Shown here one piece after another: positions 16,795-31,451 of a stretch of DNA of 53,789 nucleotides. Source of the DNA: an uncultured Clostridia bacterium (GTDB taxonomy: Bacteria > Bacillota > Clostridia > Christensenellales > Borkfalkiaceae). The notes beneath the pieces were generated by a model that saw nothing but the letters and a program-made list of their open reading frames with translations, did not search any database and was not told the origin of the DNA. Both the position numbers and the translations under genes were made by a program. The DNA is taken from contig CALVST010000010.1 in NCBI GenBank assembly GCA_944359365.1, positions 1 through 53,789 on the forward strand, in the 5' to 3' direction. Within the stretch, counting starts at the first letter, position 1. Every line of letters starts with the position of its first letter.

Positions 16795-16811
16795 CAAAGA
16801 AGTGGTATACT
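16783..16811 (+). promoter_or_regulatory. Promoter of the sirtuin gene
   Basis: TTGACT (16783-16788), a 17-base spacer, TATACT (16806-16811), 39 bases before the ATG. Confidence 0.85.
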
Positions 16812-16815
16812 CATG

Positions 16816-16836
16816 TTGTAATTAATTTTGTTACAA
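16816..16836 (+). promoter_or_regulatory. Downstream operator-like palindrome at the sirtuin promoter
   Basis: TTGTAA (16816-16821), 9 bases, TTACAA (16831-16836). It starts 5 bases after the -10 box and so covers the transcription start. It has the same half-sites and spacing as the upstream palindrome, 42 bases (four helical turns) away. Confidence 0.65.
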
Positions 16837-16849
16837 TAGGTATGCGGTC

Positions 16850-17680
16850 ATGAAAAAAGACGTGGAAATGATGCGAAAATGGCTTGCAGAGGCGGAGGCG
16901 GTCGTCATCGGCGCGGGGGCGGGGCTTTCCTCGTCGGCGGGGTTTACCTATGCGGGGGAGCGGTTCGACAGGTACTTTTCGGATTTCGCGAAAAAATACG
17001 GCTTTCGCGATATGTATTCGGGCGGGTTTTACCCGTACCCTTCGTTGGAAGAGTTTTGGGCGTATTGGTCGAGGTATGTCTACATCAACCGATACGACCA
17101 ACCCGCGGGCAAGCCTTACGAAACCCTCCTGCGGCTCGTGCAGGGGAAAAATTATTTTGTTCTGACCACCAACGTAGACCACAGGTTTCAGGTCGCGGGG
17201 GTCGAGAAAGGGCGGCTGTTTTATACGCAGGGCGATTACGGGCTGTTCCAATGCAGTGTTCCCTGCCACAAAAAGACGTACGACAACGAAAAACAGGTGC
17301 GTGAGATGCTGGCGCGGCAGAAAGATATGAAGATCCCTTCCGAACTCATTCCCCGCTGCCCCGTCTGCGGAAAGCCGATGTCCATGAACCTTCGCGCGGA
17401 TAACTCTTTCGTAGAGGACGAGGGCTGGCATGCCGCCTGCGCGCGCTACGAGGCGTTCATTACCGAAAACGCGGGCAGGAAGGTGCTCTTTTTGGAACTC
17501 GGCGTGGGCATGAACACGCCCGGCATCATCAAATACCCGTTCTGGCAGATGACCTACCGCAACAAGAACGCGCGCTATGCGTGCGTCAACCTCGAAGGCG
17601 CATACGCGCCCGAGGAGATCAAGGGGCGCTCCGCCTGCATCGCGGGAGACATCGGCGAGGTCTTGGAAAAACTTTTGTAG
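16850..17680 (+). CDS. Sir2-family protein resembling class M sirtuins (SirTM)
   Basis: This 276-residue NAD-dependent protein has the Sir2 Rossmann fold: GAGAGLSSSAG (21-31) binds NAD, and TNVDHRFQ (107-114) carries the conserved Asn108. The usual catalytic His is replaced: the motif reads FYTQGDYG with Gln127, as described for SirTM enzymes, which act as protein ADP-ribosyltransferases in oxidative-stress operons. The zinc site uses Cys135, Cys139, Cys170 and Cys173. Known SirTM genes sit with a macrodomain hydrolase, a GcvH-like carrier and a lipoate ligase; none of these is here, so the target is unclear. Transcription is probably controlled by the two palindromes upstream. The ribosome site is weak (ATAGG). 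Confidence 0.85.
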   Translation: MKKDVEMMRKWLAEAEAVVIGAGAGLSSSAGFTYAGERFDRYFSDFAKKYGFRDMYSGGFYPYPSLEEFWAYWSRYVYINRYDQPAGKPYETLLRLVQGKNYFVLTTNVDHRFQVAGVEKGRLFYTQGDYGLFQCSVPCHKKTYDNEKQVREMLARQKDMKIPSELIPRCPVCGKPMSMNLRADNSFVEDEGWHAACARYEAFITENAGRKVLFLELGVGMNTPGIIKYPFWQMTYRNKNARYACVNLEGAYAPEEIKGRSACIAGDIGEVLEKLL

Positions 17681-17708
17681 TATCGGGGCGCTTCGGTATC
17701 GCCCGCGC

Positions 17709-17737
17709 TTGACTTTGTACTGCTTTCGTACTATAAT
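17709..17737 (+). promoter_or_regulatory. Promoter of the csoR-like/EamA operon
   Basis: TTGACT (17709-17714), a 17-base spacer, TATAAT (17732-17737). Confidence 0.88.
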
Positions 17738-17741
17738 AAGC

Positions 17742-17762
17742 ATATCCCCCCTAGGGGGATAT
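17742..17762 (+). promoter_or_regulatory. CsoR-type operator
   Basis: The palindrome ATATCCCCC - CTA - GGGGGATAT is perfect over 9-bp arms. It begins 5 bases after the -10 box and ends 11 bases before the regulator's ATG. G/C-tract palindromes of this kind are the known targets of CsoR/RcnR/FrmR regulators, so autoregulation is likely. Confidence 0.85.
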
Positions 17763-17773
17763 GGAGAAAGGAT

Positions 17774-18037
17774 ATGCACGGACACGAGAACACGAAAGCG
17801 GTGCTGGACAGACTGTCCCGCGCGGCGGGACATATGAACGCCGTCAAAAGGATGGTGGAAGAGGGCAGGGATTGCAGCGACGTGCTCATTCAGATTGCAG
17901 CCGTGCGCGCGGAACTTGCGAACGCGGGCAAACTGCTCCTGAAAGACCATATCGCGCATTGTATTGCGGACGCCGTGCGCGAAAACGATGAGGCGGCGAT
18001 CGAAAAACTCAACGGCGCCATCGATAAATTGCTATGA
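17774..18037 (+). CDS. CsoR/RcnR/FrmR-family transcriptional repressor
   Basis: This 87-residue, all-helical protein of the DUF156 family has the ligand pattern Cys34, His59 and Cys63 (DCSDVL; KDHIAHC), matching the Cys-His-Cys copper(I) site of CsoR (Cys36/His61/Cys65 in M. tuberculosis). It also starts with His2 and His4, which some nickel/cobalt sensors use, so the metal is not certain. GGAGAAAGG precedes the ATG. Its stop overlaps the start of the EamA transporter (ATGA at 18034), so it regulates and is co-expressed with that transporter. No copper ATPase or copper chaperone is adjacent, which is unusual for a true copper sensor. Confidence 0.9.
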   Translation: MHGHENTKAVLDRLSRAAGHMNAVKRMVEEGRDCSDVLIQIAAVRAELANAGKLLLKDHIAHCIADAVRENDEAAIEKLNGAIDKLL

Positions 18038-18987
18038 AAAGCGCCGCAAAAACAGGCATATTTTTTGCCGTGCTTGCCGCGGCTCTGTATGCGATCAATT
18101 CGCCCTTTTCAAAACTTTTGCTCGGGTATATGCCGCCGACGCTGACGGCAGGTTTTTTGTACATCGGCGCGGGGCTCGGCATGGGCGTCGTCGCGCTCGC
18201 GCGCGGGGCAGCGAAAAGGCAGAAGGCGGAACAAAAACTCACGAAGGCGGAACTGCCGTACACGGTCGGCATGATCGTCCTCGACATCGCCGCGCCCGTA
18301 TGCCTGATGTTCGGGCTGAAATACTGTTCCGCGGCGAGCGCGTCCCTTTTGAACAACTTCGAGATCGTGATGACGGCAGTTATCGCCCTCGCCGTATTCA
18401 AAGAGAAAATATCGCCCCGCCTGTGGGCGGGCATCGCGCTCGTAACGCTGGCGTGCGCGATGCTCTCGCTGGAAGATATTTCCGCGTTCCGCTTTTCGGG
18501 CGGCGCGCTGCTCGTATTGCTCGCGGCGGTCTTTTGGGGTTTGGAAAACAACTGCACCCGCAAAATATCTTCGAAAGACCCGATGCAGATCGTGTTGCTG
18601 AAAGGCGTTTTTTCGGGGACGGGCTCGCTCGTCATCGGCTTTTGCATAGGGGAACGGATAACGGTTTGGTGGGCGGTGCTTGCCGTTCTCGGCGTCGGGT
18701 GCGTGGCTTACGGGCTGAGCATATTCTTTTATGTGTACGCGCAGAGGCTTTTGGGCGCGGCGAGGACGAGCGCCTATTACGCGGTCTCCCCGTTTATCGG
18801 CACGCTGCTTTCGCTGGCAATTTTCCGCGAAATGCCGCATTATACCTATTATATAGCGCTCGCCGTCATGGCGGTCGGCGCATGGCTGTGCGCGCAGGAT
18901 AAGCCTCTGCTGCGAAGAAAGTCGAAAAGCGCGGAAGGTTCGGGCGGCGAGAACGCAGCCGACGCGCCGAAAGATACGCCGTCATAA
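18034..18987 (+). CDS. EamA/DMT-superfamily transporter
   Basis: This 317-residue membrane protein has about ten hydrophobic spans arranged as two EamA repeats (roughly 5-145 and 155-292), a short inward link, and a hydrophilic C-terminus rich in Ser, Gly and charged residues. DMT transporters export or import small metabolites; substrate cannot be read from sequence. Its start overlaps the CsoR-like gene, implying control by metal or a reactive small molecule. A strong hairpin lies past its end, shared with convergent radA. Confidence 0.88.
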   Translation: MKSAAKTGIFFAVLAAALYAINSPFSKLLLGYMPPTLTAGFLYIGAGLGMGVVALARGAAKRQKAEQKLTKAELPYTVGMIVLDIAAPVCLMFGLKYCSAASASLLNNFEIVMTAVIALAVFKEKISPRLWAGIALVTLACAMLSLEDISAFRFSGGALLVLLAAVFWGLENNCTRKISSKDPMQIVLLKGVFSGTGSLVIGFCIGERITVWWAVLAVLGVGCVAYGLSIFFYVYAQRLLGAARTSAYYAVSPFIGTLLSLAIFREMPHYTYYIALAVMAVGAWLCAQDKPLLRRKSKSAEGSGGENAADAPKDTPS

Positions 18988-19006
18988 ACGGATCTCGCGT
19001 AAATAA

Positions 19007-19045
19007 GATGCGCGCCCCGAGGCATAATGCCGCGGGGCGCGCATC
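19007..19045. terminator. Hairpin between the convergent EamA and radA genes
   Basis: GATGCGCGCCCCG (19007-19019) pairs with 19033-19045, and an inner GGCA/TGCC stem closes a 3-base loop. There is no clear T run on either side, so it may act as a barrier or a 3'-end stabiliser rather than a classic terminator. Confidence 0.6.
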
Positions 19046-19069
19046 TGATTCGTAAAAGTGCCGTCGCAC

Positions 19070-20455
19070 TCATTTGGTTTGCGGTTCGGGGAAAAGTTTT
19101 TTGATCATCTGATTGACGTACTGCGCGGGGACAAGCTGTATTTTGTCCTCGAATTTTTTTACGCTCTTGAAGTTTTTGGCGGGGAATATCACCCGTTTGA
19201 ACCCCATCTTCACGCACTCGTTGACGCGCTTTTCGGCAAAGGTAACGCCGCGCACCTCTCCGGTCAGCCCCACCTCTCCGAATACGGCGGTGTCTTTGTC
19301 GATGGGTTCGTTTTTATATCCGCTCGCGAGCGCCGCGCATACGGCAAGATCTACCGCGGGTTCTGAAAGGCGTATGCCACCCATGGCGTTGAGGTAAACG
19401 TCCTGATTGTAAAAGGGGAGCCCGCACCGCTTTTCGAGCACGGCGATGAGCAGTACCATTTTGTTGTAGTCGATGCCCAGCGGCATCCTGCGGGGCAGGC
19501 CGTAAGCCGTTTTTGCGAGCAGCGTCTGAATTTCCACCATCATGCAGCGGTTGCCCGTTTCCGAAGGCGTCACGCAGCTGCCTGCCGCTTCCCCGCGGTT
19601 TTCGGAGAGGAATATGCCCGAATAATCGGAAACGCCGTAAATGCCTTCGCCCGTCATTTCGAACACGCCCACTTCCTGCACCGAGCCGAATCGGTTCTTA
19701 TAGGCGCGCAGTATTTTGAAGTTCTCTTCCCGCTCGCCTTCGAAGTAGAGCACGGTGTCCATGATGTGTTCGAGCACCTTCGGCCCCGCGAGCGCGCCCT
19801 CTTTGGTGACGTGCCCGACGATGAAAAAGGTGATGCCGCGCCCCTTGGCGATGCGCTGCAGTTTTCCCGCGCATTCGCGCACCTGCCCGACCGAACCCGC
19901 CGCGGAGGAAAGTTCGCTCGTGTACACCGCCTGGATGGAGTCGATGACGACGAATTTTTCGTCTTCGATGGCGTCTTCGATGTCCTCGAGGCAGGTTTCG
20001 TTGAGTAAAAGAAGGTTGGAAGAGTCGAGTTTCAGCCGCGCGCAGCGCATTTTTACCTGCGAACAGCTCTCTTCGGCAGAGACGTACAAAACGCGGTGCT
20101 TTTCGGAGAGGTGCGCGGAAACTTCGGTCAAAAGGGTGCTTTTGCCGATGCCGGGATCGCCGCCGATGAGTACGAGCGAGCCGGGCACGATGCCGCCGCC
20201 GAGCACGGTGTCAAGTTCCGCAATGCCCGAAGATACGCGCGAATACCGCTCTTCTTTGACTTCCGAAAGGGGAACGGGGCGCTTTGCGGAGACCGAACGC
20301 TCCCTTTTGACGGTTTTTTGCGGCGCGGCGCTTTCTGTTATTTCCTCGACGAGCGTGCCGAATTTGCCGCAGTTCGGGCATCTGCCCAACCATTGCGGGC
20401 TCTGCGCGCCGCATTCCGAACATACATAGACCGATTTGGATTTTGCCAATTTCAT
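19070..20455 (-). CDS. radA: DNA repair protein RadA
   Basis: RadA (Sms) is a RecA-like ATPase that processes recombination intermediates. The 461-residue protein has the N-terminal zinc finger CSECG...CPNCG (residues 12-29), Walker A GGDPGIGKST, the RadA-specific KNRFGS motif, and a C-terminal Lon-protease-like domain (about 330-455). Motifs and length are normal. It is the last gene of a minus-strand unit rqcP-ispDF-unknown-radA, with a 13-base gap to the gene before it. radA often neighbours ispD/ispF in Firmicutes, so the context is ordinary. Confidence 0.96.
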   Translation of the reverse strand: MKLAKSKSVYVCSECGAQSPQWLGRCPNCGKFGTLVEEITESAAPQKTVKRERSVSAKRPVPLSEVKEERYSRVSSGIAELDTVLGGGIVPGSLVLIGGDPGIGKSTLLTEVSAHLSEKHRVLYVSAEESCSQVKMRCARLKLDSSNLLLLNETCLEDIEDAIEDEKFVVIDSIQAVYTSELSSAAGSVGQVRECAGKLQRIAKGRGITFFIVGHVTKEGALAGPKVLEHIMDTVLYFEGEREENFKILRAYKNRFGSVQEVGVFEMTGEGIYGVSDYSGIFLSENRGEAAGSCVTPSETGNRCMMVEIQTLLAKTAYGLPRRMPLGIDYNKMVLLIAVLEKRCGLPFYNQDVYLNAMGGIRLSEPAVDLAVCAALASGYKNEPIDKDTAVFGEVGLTGEVRGVTFAEKRVNECVKMGFKRVIFPAKNFKSVKKFEDKIQLVPAQYVNQMIKKLFPEPQTK

Positions 20456-20468
20456 TCTCCTCTGCTTT

Positions 20469-20765
20469 CTATTTCGTTTGCGCGATTTCCGTCATGTTGC
20501 CGAGCAGGAGCGCGATGTCGGCAAGAACGCTTTCCTCACTGTCATAAAAACTCAATTCGTTATCCGTCCCACGCCACCAATATTCCTGCTCGTATTCGTC
20601 GAATTCGAGCGTTTGGTCGGCGAAAGAATAAGTGCCGTCCTTTCGGCGGTAAACGAGGATGCGCCGCGACCTGTCCTCACTGAAAAAGGCGCGCACGACG
20701 TCTGTATCGTCGGGCATAGATCGCCAACGCCACAAAAGTTCGTCGGAATATCGATGGTTTTGCAT
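20469..20765 (-). CDS. Small acidic protein of unknown function (98 residues)
   Basis: I do not recognise this family. The protein is soluble, acidic and rich in aromatic residues, with WRWRSMPDDTD near the start, a beta-strand-like RRILVYRRKDGTYSFADQ, and EYWWRGTDNELSFYDSEE in the middle. The C-terminus is a short helix. There is no signal peptide, membrane span or metal motif. It sits between ispDF (17 bases upstream) and radA (13 bases downstream) in the same orientation, so it is translated from the same message. GC content fits the core genome. Confidence 0.75.
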   Translation of the reverse strand: MQNHRYSDELLWRWRSMPDDTDVVRAFFSEDRSRRILVYRRKDGTYSFADQTLEFDEYEQEYWWRGTDNELSFYDSEESVLADIALLLGNMTEIAQTK

Positions 20766-20782
20766 GATTCTCCTCTCGCCGT

Positions 20783-21940
20783 TCAGACCGACTTTATCAG
20801 CGCCGTTGCAATGACCGTGATCCCTTCGCCGCGGCCGATATAGCCGAGCCCCTCGTTCGTGCCTGCCGATATGCCGACGGCGTGTTCAAAAATGTGCAAT
20901 ACGTCCGCGATGTTTTTCTTCATCTGCGCGATAAACGGCGCTAATTTCGGCCTTTCCGCCGAGATCGCCGCCGAAACGTTCACGACGGAAAATCCGCGCT
21001 CTTGCAAGAGCGCATACACGCGCGCAAGCAGGGCAAGGCTGTCCGCGCCCTTGTACTGCGCGTCGGTATCGGGGAAGTAGTGCCCGATGTCGGAAAGCCC
21101 CGCTGCGGAGAGGAGCGCGTCCATCACTGCATGGCACAAAACATCGCCGTCGCTGTGGGCAATGAGCCCGCGCTCAGACGGTATTTTTACGCCGCCGAGT
21201 ACGATGTGGTCTTTTTCCGCGCCGAATGCGTGGGTATCCGTGCCGATGCCCGTGCGGTATGTTTCCATTTGAAAATCCTCCGCAAACGTCAGTTTTACGT
21301 TTGCCTTTTCCCCCATAAACAGGCGGGGCGACGCGACGTATTTCCTGTATACGCCCGAATCGTCGGTAAACGCTTCGTGCTCCGTTATTTTTCCGTAAGC
21401 CTCGTATAGGGGCGCAAAGGCGAATCCCTGCGGCGTTTGCAGGGTAAACAATTTGTCCCTTTCCACCGTATCCGAGATGAACCCGCTTTCCGCAAGCACG
21501 GCGGTATCCGTACAGGGGAGCGCGCACACGGCGCTGCCGAACTGCCGCACGGTATCGATGCACTCGTTTATGACCTTCTGCGAAACGAAGGGGCGCGCCG
21601 CGTCGTGTATCAGCACATAGTCGGGCGGGCAGGGGAGCGCGGCAAGGCGGCAGAGCGCATTCTTCACCGATTCCGTGCGCGTGGCGCCGCCCGGGGCGAG
21701 CGTGATAGGCTTGCCGCCCGCAGCGGGCGCCGCGTCAAAGCCCGAAAGTTCGCGGGCGATATCTTCCCTGTCCGCTTCGTTCGCGCATACGACGATGCGC
21801 GAAATGCCCGCGTTTTGCGCGAAGGCGGCAACGGTGCGCGCGACGACGGAAACGCCGCCCGCCTTTTGCAGTATTTTATTTTTGGCAAAACCCGCGCGCG
21901 AGCCGACGCCCGCCGCGGGGATGATCGCCGCGATGTTCAT
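20783..21940 (-). CDS. ispDF: Bifunctional IspD-IspF enzyme of the MEP isoprenoid pathway
   Basis: This 385-residue fusion joins two non-consecutive MEP-pathway enzymes. Residues 1-~225 are IspD (CDP-ME synthase), with the CTP-binding PAAGVGSRAG (8-17) and VLIHDAARPFV (109-119). Residues ~229-385 are IspF (MECDP synthase), with the metal-binding GTDTH (233-237), AHSDGDVLCHA and DIGHYFPDTD. Both active sites look intact. Such fusions are known in several lineages and are thought to help form a complex with IspE. The start overlaps the rqcP stop (ATGA). No ispE or ispG gene is in the window. Confidence 0.95.
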   Translation of the reverse strand: MNIAAIIPAAGVGSRAGFAKNKILQKAGGVSVVARTVAAFAQNAGISRIVVCANEADREDIARELSGFDAAPAAGGKPITLAPGGATRTESVKNALCRLAALPCPPDYVLIHDAARPFVSQKVINECIDTVRQFGSAVCALPCTDTAVLAESGFISDTVERDKLFTLQTPQGFAFAPLYEAYGKITEHEAFTDDSGVYRKYVASPRLFMGEKANVKLTFAEDFQMETYRTGIGTDTHAFGAEKDHIVLGGVKIPSERGLIAHSDGDVLCHAVMDALLSAAGLSDIGHYFPDTDAQYKGADSLALLARVYALLQERGFSVVNVSAAISAERPKLAPFIAQMKKNIADVLHIFEHAVGISAGTNEGLGYIGRGEGITVIATALIKSV

Positions 21941-22191
21941 TGTTCTCCGCCCGAAACGATCTCATACAGCGAGGCAGCCTCGTCCTTTTTGACCGTTTCT
22001 TTGAGTTCGAGCACGCGGAATTTCAAACTGCCGGCGGAAAAGGCGAGTTCTACCACGTCGCCTACTTTCAGCCTGTAAGCAGGCTTTGCTTCCCGCCCGT
22101 TCACGCATACTTTTCCCGCCTTGCAGGCGTCTTCTGCCACGGTGCGCCGTTTCAATATCCTCGAAACTTTCAAAAATTTGTCTATCCGCAT
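21937..22191 (-). CDS. rqcP: S4-domain protein RqcP, ribosome quality control factor
   Basis: This 84-residue S4-domain RNA-binding protein closely resembles Bacillus YabO/RqcP: MRIDKFLKVSRILKRRTVA at the N-terminus, GKVCVNGREAKP in the middle, and the family end ELKETVKKDEAASLYEIV. RqcP holds the peptidyl-tRNA on the stalled 50S subunit while RqcH adds alanines. I start it at the ATG at 22191, with AAAGGA upstream; the longer open frame has no site and does not match the family. It is the first gene of the minus-strand operon and overlaps ispDF. Confidence 0.92.
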   Translation of the reverse strand: MRIDKFLKVSRILKRRTVAEDACKAGKVCVNGREAKPAYRLKVGDVVELAFSAGSLKFRVLELKETVKKDEAASLYEIVSGGEQ

Positions 22192-22215
22192 AAAAAATCC
22201 TTTGTTTGCCGAAAT

Positions 22216-22238
22216 AAAAAGGCGCCTCTGCGGGCGCC
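22216..22238 (-). terminator. Terminator-like hairpin in the rqcP leader
   Basis: On the minus strand GGCGCC (22238-22233) pairs with GGCGCC (22226-22221) and is followed by TTTTT. It lies 25 bases before the rqcP start. As no gene precedes rqcP on that strand, it may attenuate the operon. I found no clear minus-strand promoter to prove it. Confidence 0.4.
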
Positions 22239-22325
22239 GCGGCGCGTCATTCGGCTTTTTTTGTCTTGCCGCGCCGAATTTTGCCGAAAATTTCAAAAAT
22301 TTATTTTCGGGCATTAAAAAAGCAG

Positions 22326-22354
22326 TTGACAATTCTTCCAAAATTTTATATAAT
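22326..22354 (+). promoter_or_regulatory. Strong promoter of rpoBC
   Basis: Perfect consensus: TTGACA (22326-22331), a 17-base spacer and TATAAT (22349-22354). It implies a leader of about 250 bases before rpoB. Confidence 0.92.
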
Positions 22355-22613
22355 ACTAAACTGTATCATTATGGAATATAATGTGCTTTTTACCCTTTTT
22401 ACCTTTGAAAAAACGCGAGCATAAGCTCGTATCGTCCGCTTTTATATAATAATGTATAAAAAGGGACGGAACGCGCGGCAGCGCCGCTGTTTTGAAATAT
22501 TATACAGCAAAATTTCGGATATGTAAAGAGGCGGAGCGGATTTTAATGAAAAAAAATTCTTCCCGCCCGAAACGCAGGCAACCTACGGAACGAATTTCAA
22601 AAGGAGCAAGTGA
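22355..22613 (+). promoter_or_regulatory. Structured 5' leader of rpoB
   Basis: This is the transcribed gap before rpoB (the whole gap from rqcP is 422 bases). CCCTTTTTA (22393-22401) can pair with TAAAAAGGG (22457-22465), enclosing the hairpin CGAGC-ATAA-GCTCG (22416-22429). A third hairpin, GCGGC-AGC-GCCGC (22475-22487), is followed by TGTTTT and resembles a weak terminator. AAAGGAG lies just before the rpoB ATG. The arrangement suggests attenuation or autoregulation. I see no gene in it. Confidence 0.55.
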
Positions 22614-26630
<4,017 letters not shown>

Positions 26631-26644
26631 TCGGGAGGAATACA

Positions 26645-30418
<3,774 letters not shown>

Positions 30419-30438
30419 ACAATGTTTAAATAACTTAA

Positions 30439-30475
30439 AAGCCCCGCTTTTCAACTGAAAAGCGGGGCTTAAATT
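30439..30475 (+). terminator. Terminator of rpoBC
   Basis: AAGCCCCGCTTTTC (30439-30452), loop AACT, then the perfect complement (30457-30470), followed by an AT-rich AAATTTT. Confidence 0.88.
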
Positions 30476-30480
30476 TTGCT

Positions 30481-30535
30481 ATTTTCGGGCGCATAAGGGC
30501 ACCTGAAAATAGGGGGACATGATGCTTCGGACCGG
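30481..30535. repeat. Two adjacent hairpins after the rpoC terminator
   Basis: ATTTTCGGGCGC (30481-30492) pairs with GGCACCTGAAAAT up to 30510 with one mismatch and one wobble. TTCGGAC (30516-30522) pairs perfectly with GTCCGAA (30529-30535) around CGGTTA. Their role is unclear. They lie at the 3' side of the XRE gene on the minus strand and may end it. Confidence 0.5.
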
Positions 30536-30568
30536 TTAGTCCGAAATCCATTTTAAAGTAAAACGGTT

Positions 30569-30868
30569 TTAGGTCAGAAGTCTTATCAACGCCTCTTTTT
30601 TGTCTTCCGGAACGCCCCTGAGTTTTTCGATGATCTCTTTATCGTGCCGATAGGCGGGAATGGAATAGTAAAAAAATTCTTCCGTATCCGTATTGCAGGC
30701 ATCAAGTATTTCGAGCAGCGTTTCAAAAGTGGGCGCAAAATTCCTGTTCGTTTCGAGCATATGGATATAACCCGCATTCTTCCCTATGGCAAGCGACAGC
30801 TTGCGCGCGGAAAGATTCGCCCGATTGCGTATATAGCCGATGCGCTCTATCAGTTCTTCCAAAGTCAT
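30569..30868 (-). CDS. XRE-family transcriptional regulator (99 residues)
   Basis: A Cro/CI-type helix-turn-helix fills residues 1-~65: LIERIGYIRNRANLSARKLS, then AIGKNAGYIHMLE and PTFETLLEILDACNTDTEEFF. The last ~30 residues form a charged helix (HDKEIIEKLRGVPEDKKEALIRLLT) that probably dimerises. Similar proteins occur in phage-like and mobile regions as well as chromosomes. It diverges from the membrane zinc-ribbon gene; the palindrome over that gene's promoter is a likely binding site. The start is ATG, but no strong ribosome site is evident. Sequence is more AT-rich than the rpoBC genes. Confidence 0.85.
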   Translation of the reverse strand: MTLEELIERIGYIRNRANLSARKLSLAIGKNAGYIHMLETNRNFAPTFETLLEILDACNTDTEEFFYYSIPAYRHDKEIIEKLRGVPEDKKEALIRLLT

Positions 30869-30966
30869 AGTTTTATACTGCCGCCTTTTTTCTTTATTAT
30901 AAAGGAATCTTATTTATACATATGCATAAACAATAATCTAATTATGCTCAAAACAAAATATTTTAT

Positions 30967-31023
30967 CGTATTGTATATTATATTTGTTGACTATTATCGT
31001 ATTGTATGTTATAATACAATACG
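30967..31023. promoter_or_regulatory. Operator array CGTATTGTAT (direct and inverted) over a promoter
   Basis: The 10-mer CGTATTGTAT occurs at 30967-30976 and 30998-31007, 31 bases apart (three turns). Its complement ATACAATACG lies at 31014-31023, forming a palindrome with a 6-base centre that covers the -10 box. The first copy sits just upstream of the -35 box. Confidence 0.7.
30987..31015 (+). promoter_or_regulatory. Promoter of the membrane zinc-ribbon gene
   Basis: TTGACT (30987-30992), a 17-base spacer, TATAAT (31010-31015), embedded in the operator array. Confidence 0.85.
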
Positions 31024-31088
31024 CAAGCGGGCGGAAGTTGTTTCCGACGCAGCCGATTGCAAAAGAAAAACAAAAAGGAGAAGGGTAA

Positions 31089-31412
31089 ATGGCTGCAATT
31101 ATTATTTTTGCGATTCTTATAGTGATCGTAGTGCTGGCACTTGTAATTGCGGAGGCAAACAGAAAAAAGCGCGCGCGCTGCAAGGAATGCAACACGAAGT
31201 ACGATTACGATAACGACGTTTCGTGGTCAGTGGTGCAGGAGATCGAAGAACAGAATTGTATAAAGTCGGTGGTGGATATCACCTGCGTCTGTCACAACTG
31301 CGGCGCCGAAAAAAAGTACACAAGAACTTTTAAAACTGCCGAAAGGAATACAAATACGGGAGTGGTCACGCGCCGCAATATATATGACCTTTTGAAAAAA
31401 GAATTTAAATAA
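31089..31412 (+). CDS. Small membrane-anchored zinc-ribbon protein
   Basis: This 107-residue protein begins with one strong membrane span (about 3-21, AAIIIFAILIVIVVLALVIA) followed by a positive stretch (NRKKRAR), so the rest is probably cytoplasmic. A four-cysteine ribbon follows: CKEC (31-34) and, after about 30 residues, CVCHNC near 66-71. The C-terminus is charged (RNIYDLLKKEF). I do not recognise the family. AAGGAG precedes the ATG. It has its own regulated promoter and terminator and diverges from the XRE gene, suggesting a two-gene stress or defence module. Confidence 0.75.
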   Translation: MAAIIIFAILIVIVVLALVIAEANRKKRARCKECNTKYDYDNDVSWSVVQEIEEQNCIKSVVDITCVCHNCGAEKKYTRTFKTAERNTNTGVVTRRNIYDLLKKEFK

Positions 31413-31451
31413 TACCATCGGGTTGATAGCTCGCCGAAAATATGGGAGCGA

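Noticed and set aside
16755-18987. A macrodomain or lipoate-carrier gene partnering the sirtuin
   Set aside because: The genes on both sides are the zinc-ribbon nuclease and the CsoR/EamA pair; no small frame here has macrodomain motifs.
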